From Octadecabacter sp. (GTDB taxonomy: Bacteria > Pseudomonadota > Alphaproteobacteria > Rhodobacterales > Rhodobacteraceae): 11,853 bases of DNA. The stretch spans positions 1-11,853 of the forward strand of contig DQCL01000065.1 of NCBI GenBank assembly GCA_003533975.1. Reading direction: 5' to 3'. The first letter of the stretch is position 1, and every line of letters begins with the position of its first letter. The notes below the pieces were generated by a model. The model was not told where the DNA came from and did not search any database. It was given only the letters and a program-made list of their open reading frames with translations. This document shows, piece by piece, positions 6,981-11,853 of the stretch. Position numbers and translations under genes: made by a program.

Positions 6981-7490
6981 ACTCGCCTACGGCTCATCCT
7001 CAATGCTTTAAGAGTCGAGCTGATAAGACACCACTTTAAAGATCAAAGATCACACCAAGCTGAAAGGGTAGCGCCATTGCCTACGAATGAAGGTAGGCTG
7101 AAATTTCAGCACTCAAATTATCACACACCGCTATTGCGGAAAGGGCAGGGCCCTCAAACTCACCAAAGAACAATCACAAGTGCCAAATACTTCGATCCAT
7201 TTCGCTGAGTGGATGCCTGAACGTTCATAGAACCCACATCAAGGACGCTTCGCGTCAGCAAAGCTGATCTGTGATCCTTGACGTAGAACCTATGCTCATT
7301 CCGAGACGGCATCAGCGAAGACGGCTCCGAAGAACAGGCACTATATGACAGTGCCCCTTCTTCAAGCAGTGTGACGGCCACTTAGTGTTGAATATCTGTT
7401 GATATCACAAGGGATAGTGAGTTTAGGTAGTGCTAAGCGCAAAATCTACTGCTAGGTTTCATAAGAAAAAATAACTTGAAGCGGGCAGGC
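6981..7490. other. Gene-free stretch between oriV and the RM gene
   Basis: About 510 bp with no gene I can support. A 73-codon minus frame (7160-7381) has no recognisable content or ribosome site. A lone TCACACACC (about 7120-7128) echoes the iteron tail. From 7239 to 7355 there are nested complementary segments: TCAAGGA/TCCTTGA (7239-7281) enclosing GACGC/GCGTC and TCAGC/GCTGA, then GGCACT/AGTGCC (7337-7355). This could be a structured RNA or a decayed region. The RM promoter must lie near its end, but no clear -35/-10 pair stands out. Confidence 0.45.
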
Positions 7491-9965
7491 ATGGCTATTC
7501 ACTCAGAGACAGACACAGTCATCAAGAGGATTTTGCCCTATCTCGTGCGCAGGGGTTATGACGTTGAGAGAGACATAGATTTCGAGACAGCTACAAAGCA
7601 TCCAGAACGATATTCCAAGGGATATGTTGATCTTCTGGTGACTGGCGGGAAGTCAAAGCCACAATTTTTGATCGAGGCGAAACGTAGCTCTAAGAGCCTT
7701 ACCGCCAAAGACGCGAAGCAGGCTATCGACTATGGCACTGCAAACAAAGTTCCATTTGTGATCGTGACAAATGGTCGAGATATCCGTGCATACAATACTA
7801 AAAATAAGCAGCCGATCCGTTGGGATGGACAGCTCACAGAAAAAATTCCAAACAAAGATCAGCTACCTGTAGTTATGCGCGCGCTGAATGCGAACGCAGA
7901 CGCAACAGACCTGCCCCTTGGTGCAGGGAAATCGAGCTTACCGTTTAGGCCTGGCTTACCGCTCAAACAGCTCAATGCTCTTTTTGCTAGATGCCATAGT
8001 GCCATCAGGAAAATCGAGAAAAATGAAGAGACCGCCTTTGACGATTTTTCTAGGCTGCTTTTCTTAAAGCTACTTGAGGAAAAGTCAGACACATCGGATT
8101 TTGAGCTTCCCTACTCATACCGCTTTCATGAGCTTGCCGAGCGGCCAGAGAGCGAAGCAGATCAAGTGCGCGATGCAATCGAGCAAATGATCAAAACAAT
8201 CCGAGAGAAAACCACATTTGGGAGCGTGATTGGCGCACGTCTTAATCTGAAGAATGCAAAGACGTTCAGGTATATCGTCGCACAACTTTCAGCAGTTAGT
8301 TTCCATGATAGTAGCCTTGATTCAAAGGGTGCTGCGTTTGAGTATTTTGTGCGTGCAACGCTCAAAGGAAAGAAGCTTGGGCAGTATTTTACCCCGAGGC
8401 CAGTTGTCCAACTTGCTAGCACACTGATTGGGCGCAAGAAGATTTTCGGATCGTTGCTGAGTGGTGAACAGCCCAAGGTGCTTGACCCCGCCTGCGGTAC
8501 TGGCGGGTTCTTGGTCTACTTCATGCAGGAGGCGTTAGATTTAGCAGCTGAGGCAAAGAAAGATAAATTGCTGACACAGGCCGCTTACGACACGCTTTGC
8601 TCAAAGTTGAAAGAGCATACGTTCTTTGGTTCTGATGCAAACGAAAGTGTAGCGTCCTCAGCCAAAATGAACATGATCATCGCAGGTGATGGTCATACGA
8701 ATATCCGAGCAGAAGACAGCCTCTCAAAAACTGCGGGAAACTGGGCAGCGGCGAAGCAAGATTGCGATATCATTATCGCTAACCCACCGTTTGGAACGTC
8801 AGAAACAGATTCTTTGGGTGCTGCTGACTGGAAACAGTACCCCCTGCGCTTGCCAAAAGGACAACAGCTTTTCTTGCAAAAGATGGTTTTGGCCACAAAA
8901 GCAGGGGGAGATATTTGCACGGTGATTGATGATGGTTTGCTTAATACCGCATCGTCAAAAGAGCTGAGAAAATGGATGTTCCAGAATACACGAATAAAGG
9001 CTGTTGTTAGACTTCCAGAAGAAACCTTCAAGCCTAATAAGATCAATGTCCGATCAAGCGTTCTGCTGATGGAAAAGAGAGAGGCAAGCGACGTAGACCT
9101 AGACGACGAATACGACGTTACTTTCATCGATGTGAAGTCATTAGGCTATCACGGTTCAGGAGAACCAATCCGAGGGTTTGACCTCAACGCGATGCTATCT
9201 GAGATTGAGAAGGAAGCGCTCGATAAATCAGGATATGGCCTAAGAAACGGTGATCAATGGGCGGCGTTCAACGTAGCGCTCAAGTCTTTCCGTGAAGACA
9301 GCTATTTCCGACTCGATTTGAAATATTGGCATCCAGCAGCAGCGGATGTTGTTGAGCAGCTGAGCAAAGCTGGTGCTATGACTGTAGCAGACATCAACAC
9401 CATTGAGACTAGACGTGGAACAAGCCCCAAAGCCGAAACCTATGTCGGTGAACCAGACGGTTTTGCAGCTGTTATAAAAGCGGGTACGTCAATCACGAAG
9501 TATGGGAATGTTGTGCCAAGCGAGGACTATATCGAGAAAGACGTATTTGACGAGATGCAGGCAGTCTCAATCGAAAAAGGTGATGTTTTGATATCCTCTA
9601 CTGGTACAGGCACACTAGGAAAAGTTGGTGTTTATGACACGGATTTGCCTGCAATCGCCGATGGTCATGTGACCATTATTCGTGCCGATCAGGAGAAAAT
9701 TGACCCGTTTTATCTAGCAGATTATCTGAGAGTAGGCGGAGGGGCGTTGCAGATTGAACGCCTCTATACTGGTTCAACAGGTCTGATCGAACTGACGCCT
9801 GACGACGTGAAACGGATATTCATTGACACTTTAGACGATGATTTAACAAAGCAGATTGAAATTTCTAAGAAACTCAGGCTCGCCGAAGGCGCTTATCAAA
9901 GCTCGATTTCTGGGGCAGAGGTGACACTAGAAACCGCACGTGCGGCTTTCCTAGGTCTTAGCTAG
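7491..9965 (+). CDS. Single-chain restriction-modification enzyme (nuclease-methyltransferase-specificity fusion, type IIG-like)
   Basis: One 824-aa chain joins the three activities of a type I-like RM enzyme, so it should both methylate adenine in a target sequence and cut unmodified DNA. Residues about 1-130 resemble the HsdR N-terminal nuclease, with a PD-(D/E)XK core: Asp47, then Glu62-x-Lys64 in FLIEAKR. A helical HsdM-type segment follows (about 155-290). The gamma-class N6-adenine methyltransferase has GQYFTP (297-302), DPACGTGGF (332-340) and NPPF (431-434). The last 225 or so residues form one HsdS-like target-recognition domain, with FRLDLKYWHP at its start and GDVLISSTGTGTLGKVG inside. 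A TTG at 7476 would add five residues; the ATG at 7491 is preferred for the nearby GGGCAGG. No separate hsdR, hsdM or hsdS accompanies it. Its sequence looks less GC-rich than the mob genes, suggesting separate acquisition. Confidence 0.88.
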   Translation: MAIHSETDTVIKRILPYLVRRGYDVERDIDFETATKHPERYSKGYVDLLVTGGKSKPQFLIEAKRSSKSLTAKDAKQAIDYGTANKVPFVIVTNGRDIRAYNTKNKQPIRWDGQLTEKIPNKDQLPVVMRALNANADATDLPLGAGKSSLPFRPGLPLKQLNALFARCHSAIRKIEKNEETAFDDFSRLLFLKLLEEKSDTSDFELPYSYRFHELAERPESEADQVRDAIEQMIKTIREKTTFGSVIGARLNLKNAKTFRYIVAQLSAVSFHDSSLDSKGAAFEYFVRATLKGKKLGQYFTPRPVVQLASTLIGRKKIFGSLLSGEQPKVLDPACGTGGFLVYFMQEALDLAAEAKKDKLLTQAAYDTLCSKLKEHTFFGSDANESVASSAKMNMIIAGDGHTNIRAEDSLSKTAGNWAAAKQDCDIIIANPPFGTSETDSLGAADWKQYPLRLPKGQQLFLQKMVLATKAGGDICTVIDDGLLNTASSKELRKWMFQNTRIKAVVRLPEETFKPNKINVRSSVLLMEKREASDVDLDDEYDVTFIDVKSLGYHGSGEPIRGFDLNAMLSEIEKEALDKSGYGLRNGDQWAAFNVALKSFREDSYFRLDLKYWHPAAADVVEQLSKAGAMTVADINTIETRRGTSPKAETYVGEPDGFAAVIKAGTSITKYGNVVPSEDYIEKDVFDEMQAVSIEKGDVLISSTGTGTLGKVGVYDTDLPAIADGHVTIIRADQEKIDPFYLADYLRVGGGALQIERLYTGSTGLIELTPDDVKRIFIDTLDDDLTKQIEISKKLRLAEGAYQSSISGAEVTLETARAAFLGLS

Positions 9966-10269
9966 TTTCACTTGTTGAGCTGATCTTGTTGACAGTATCT
10001 GCACTTGAACGTGGGAAGCCTGACTTGTCAGCCGAAATTTGCGGGCGTTCCAAAGCCAAAAAGCTAATTTCGGGGTGTGCCTTCAAGCGTTCTAAAAAAC
10101 TGATAATGGTTATTATGTTAATATTTTTTATAGTTATCAACAAGTTATCGGAAGATATGGATTTTCAATAACTATCTTTTACTTGCACGGCAAAGTAATC
10201 ACGTCTGGTTATGCTGCGTCGCACACAAGTAAATCACGGACAAAATCAAAGGAAGATTTGATGCAGTGT
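9966..10269. other. Gap between RM gene and the J-like/zinc gene
   Basis: 304 bp with no supported gene, separating two genes that converge on it. Two overlapping 61-codon frames on opposite strands (9986-10171 plus, 9958-10143 minus) are not convincing; the plus one would have a hydrophobic stretch but starts with TTG and no ribosome site. CCGAAATT (10032-10039) is inverted as AATTTCGG (10076-10083) around a 36-nt loop. The stretch 10095-10150 is AT-rich and includes GTTATCAACAAGTTATC, two GTTATC units 11 bp apart. No clear terminator is visible. Confidence 0.4.
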
Positions 10270-11247
10270 TTACTTTTTCTCGATCAGTTTTTGACCCCTT
10301 AAACGGCCAATTAGAGAAGGCTTCTCGTTATCCCCTAGGAGGTTTTTTATGATCCTTTGGCGAACTGGCCACTTAAATGGTTTCGCATCTTCAGTCTCGG
10401 GTGGTGGTGTGTAGGCCTTCCTTTTCCGTTTGGGATGCCTGAAACGCATTTCAGCAGCACAGTAAGGACACGGTACAATTTTGTACTCAGTAGAACTGGA
10501 AGTTAGATCACTCCAAGCATTTGGCCAAGTTTCAAGGTTGGCGCAAACGACACCTTCACAGTGCCTACATGGATAGTAAGAATCTGCGCCGCAGATATGG
10601 CAGCTATGGTTGTGTCCAACTTGAGGATCATTCTTCACCAGCTCACCAATACCGTTATTTGAAAAGAAGGGATAGATTGATCGCGTTGGAGTGGAGTAAA
10701 GCTCTGCAAGCTTGGCAACGTTCTCATCGATAGAGCGTTGTTTGAAATATGTCTCGACTGCTTCGCTACTTGTTGCGGTGTCCGCAGTCCTTTCAATATC
10801 ACTTTCCATCACAGGTCGGGTGATCTCGTTCACCATCGGTTCGTTCTTGTATGGAATCGGGTTTTTCAGAGAGATCCGATTTCGCTCAGGGTGAAATACA
10901 AGTTCGCAAGAGATTTTCTGGTTTGTGACAATACAGAATATCCCAACCCTGCGTGGAAGAGCTGCGATACGCTCTTTGATTTCTGCTTCGTCGTATGGAG
11001 GAATGCGGTGGATGATTTTTTCGGGCGGCTTTTCAAAACCGTCATGAGTAATGAAGTTTTCAACAGAACCGACCGCTTGTCCGTCGGTGTCTTTGATGAC
11101 TTTGTAAGCCTCTTGGTAGGTTTCACGCATAAAGGCATCGCCCTTGTCGATTGCCTCTTTGATGAGTTCGTTGCGCCGCGTTTTGATATCATTCATATCG
11201 GCGTTGGGGTTTAATCGAAAGATTCCGAAGGCTGTTCGTCTGTCCAT
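10270..11247 (-). CDS. Unrecognised protein with J-domain-like N-terminus and zinc-binding cysteine cluster
   Basis: A 325-aa protein with an excellent ribosome site (TTAGGAGG, 7 nt before the ATG). Residues about 5-53 have the layout of a J-domain: FGIF, then DIKTRRNELIKEA as helix II, and ETYQEAYKVIKD as the later helix, but the His-Pro-Asp signature is absent. The middle (about 75-200) is a mixed region I do not recognise. Residues 212-263 hold a likely zinc site: H212 and H214, then C216-x2-C219, C227-x2-C230, C235, and C260-x2-C263, resembling a treble-clef or TerY-C-like ribbon. The tail is strongly basic (HPKRKRK, then GRLRGQKLIEKK), suggesting nucleic-acid contact. No signal peptide or membrane segment is seen. 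It diverges from the small gene at 11302. The function is unknown; the domain readings come from motif spacing only. Confidence 0.75.
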   Translation of the reverse strand: MDRRTAFGIFRLNPNADMNDIKTRRNELIKEAIDKGDAFMRETYQEAYKVIKDTDGQAVGSVENFITHDGFEKPPEKIIHRIPPYDEAEIKERIAALPRRVGIFCIVTNQKISCELVFHPERNRISLKNPIPYKNEPMVNEITRPVMESDIERTADTATSSEAVETYFKQRSIDENVAKLAELYSTPTRSIYPFFSNNGIGELVKNDPQVGHNHSCHICGADSYYPCRHCEGVVCANLETWPNAWSDLTSSSTEYKIVPCPYCAAEMRFRHPKRKRKAYTPPPETEDAKPFKWPVRQRIIKNLLGDNEKPSLIGRLRGQKLIEKK

Positions 11248-11301
11248 TATGGCCTCCTAAGTTTGACACAAGCCGATGAATTCATGTAATTTAATAAGTC
11301 T
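11248..11301 (+). promoter_or_regulatory. Divergent promoter region with a TTGACA box
   Basis: A 54-bp spacer between two divergent genes. On the plus strand TTGACA (11263-11268) is followed after 17-18 nt by GTAATT/TAATTT (11286-11292), a fair promoter that would start transcription almost at the GTG of the 95-aa gene, giving a nearly leaderless message. On the minus strand the region holds the strong TTAGGAGG ribosome site for the 325-aa gene. The two transcripts probably compete for or share control here. Confidence 0.45.
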
Positions 11302-11589
11302 GTGAATAGTAATGAGTGGCGAGAACTACGTGGACGTTTTGTCCAAGCAATTGAAAATACACCTATCGGATCGTATTCCCTTGACGGTGCCCGCATGGCA
11401 CCCGAAGTTTTCCAATATACAATTGACCCCGTGGGTGCGGCTTCCATTTTATACAACGCTTGGAAGTTCACAGATGAACCCGTCGAAAAGACGCGAGCAG
11501 TGCGCGCAGAATTGCTGACGGATTTCCTCGCAGAAGAGGAAGAAGCCCGCATAGCGGCTGGCGTTCTTGAACCAGCCGAAGGTATGTAA
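11302..11589 (+). CDS. Unrecognised small acidic protein
   Basis: A 95-aa protein starting with GTG at 11302; an in-frame ATG-TAA just upstream (11284-11289) rules out an earlier start. Its composition is that of a real soluble protein: mixed helices, aromatic core residues (EVFQYTI, ILYNAWKF) and an acidic helix LTDFLAEEEEARIAAG near the C-terminus. I do not recognise a family. The ribosome site is weak (AATAAG), which fits the nearly leaderless promoter proposed upstream. It ends 4 bp before the end of the oppositely oriented coupling-protein gene. The opposite-strand frame (11247-11597) is Ser/Arg-rich and is judged a shadow. Its position suggests an accessory or regulatory role, but no function can be assigned. 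Confidence 0.6.
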   Translation: MNSNEWRELRGRFVQAIENTPIGSYSLDGARMAPEVFQYTIDPVGAASILYNAWKFTDEPVEKTRAVRAELLTDFLAEEEEARIAAGVLEPAEGM

Positions 11590-11593
11590 CCCC

Positions 11594-11832
11594 TCATTGC
11601 CTTATCCTCACCTGTTCAAACCTCAACGGCTTCGCCAGCATGTCATAAGCGTGTTCTACGAACCGTTGATAGGACTCTGGCTGTGTTGAGTTCTCAAGGA
11701 GCTGCTTTTTGCGGGCTTCTAAATCATCGAGTGTGTACATTCCTGATACTCCGAACAAAGCTGATGCCTCGACAATTGTCAGTTTGGTGGTTGCCTGTTG
11801 TGCGTTATGCAAGGGCACGACATTGTCGGCGA
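11594..11832 (-). CDS. C-terminal end of the coupling protein (continuation of the gene at the left edge)
   Basis: This supplies the stop codon (TGA at 11594-11596) and the last two codons missing from the left-edge gene, and repeats the final 76 or so residues encoded at 1-230. It includes the module ALFGVSGMYTLDD, then DLEARKKQLL, and VEHAYDMLAK, which resembles a J-domain lacking HPD. Upstream of 11832 the window sequence switches to relaxase DNA, so any start codon there (for example at 11842) is artificial. It is not a separate gene. Confidence 0.9.
11603..11832. repeat. Right copy of 230-bp terminal redundancy
   Basis: Exact copy of bases 1-230, base 11603 corresponding to base 1. Divergence begins at 11833, where the left copy reads T and this copy reads A. 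Confidence 0.95.
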
Positions 11833-11853
11833 AGCAATGCAAACAGCGGCAGA
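11830..11853. other. Chimeric end: 24 bases of relaxase gene
   Basis: The last 24 bases equal 3338-3361 inside the relaxase gene, same orientation. The junction shares the three bases CGA with the coupling-protein sequence, so the switch occurred within a 3-bp match. It looks like an assembly or amplification artefact at the contig end rather than plasmid sequence. Confidence 0.8.

Noticed and set aside
7160..7381. Minus-strand 73-codon frame
   Set aside because: No ribosome site, no recognisable motif, and it covers the nested hairpins; probably chance.
9958..10171. Overlapping 61-codon frames on both strands, one with a hydrophobic stretch
   Set aside because: TTG start without ribosome site on the plus strand, overlap with the RM gene on the minus strand, and AT-rich DNA readily yields hydrophobic runs.
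10738..11214. Plus-strand 158-codon frame
   Set aside because: It is opposite the 325-aa gene, which has a strong ribosome site and ordered cysteine pairs; the plus frame has neither.
11247..11597. Minus-strand 116-codon frame opposite the 95-aa gene
   Set aside because: Ser/Arg/Ala-rich translation without structure; the plus frame has balanced protein-like composition. Not fully excluded.
11594..11842. An independent 82-aa minus-strand gene at the right end
   Set aside because: Its apparent start lies in the chimeric last 21 bases; the rest is the coupling-protein C-terminus.

Overview
The window reads as a complete small mobilizable plasmid, opened at an arbitrary point inside a gene. 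Bases 1-230 recur exactly at 11603-11832. The coupling-protein gene that runs off the left edge finishes in frame, with a TGA stop, in the right-hand copy. Collapsing the redundancy gives a circle of about 11,602 bp. The last 21 bases (11833-11853) do not belong to the circle: the final 24 bases copy the inside of the relaxase gene and look like an assembly artefact. The host is probably an alphaproteobacterium, perhaps of the Rhodobacterales. This rests on the RPA-type replication initiator and on the style of the mob and par genes, and is inference rather than proof.

Layout, clockwise. (1) Mobilization module, 1-4595. A VirD4/TraG-type coupling protein lies on the minus strand (start GTG at 1944, about 650 aa). 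A gene-free, hairpin-dense stretch (1945-2670) probably holds oriT. A MobC-like accessory protein (2671-3051) and a MOBP-type relaxase (3048-4595) follow on the plus strand, overlapping by GTGA. No mating-pore genes are present, so transfer would need a helper secretion system, although the plasmid brings its own coupling protein. (2) Partition module, 4642-5655. TATAG-rich repeats precede a small ParA and an overlapping ribbon-helix-helix partner of ParG type. (3) Replication module, 5690-6970. An RPA-type RepA on the minus strand converges on the partition operon across an 18-bp inverted repeat whose outer edges are the two stop codons. Behind repA lie five near-identical 17-bp iterons, a degenerate sixth, a DnaA box and an AT-rich tract: a typical iteron origin. 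The first iteron lies inside the first codons of repA.

(4) Accessory half, 6971-11589. After about 520 bp without a recognisable gene comes one large gene (7491-9965). It joins a PD-(D/E)XK nuclease, an N6-adenine methyltransferase and a single target-recognition domain, making a one-gene restriction-modification enzyme. Next, after a 304-bp gap, is a minus-strand gene (10270-11247) for an unrecognised protein with a degenerate J-domain-like N-terminus and a cysteine-rich zinc-binding C-terminal half. Diverging from it is an unrecognised 95-aa acidic protein (11302-11589), which ends 4 bp from the end of the coupling-protein gene.

The backbone logic is conventional: iteron replication, ParA/ParG-type partition, mobilization, and a single-gene RM system that could stabilise the plasmid or defend the host. 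The least explained part is the J-like/zinc gene. Its N-terminal motif resembles the C-terminal tail of the plasmid's own coupling protein, hinting that the two share a partner or function. No tRNA, rRNA, CRISPR array or transposase was seen.
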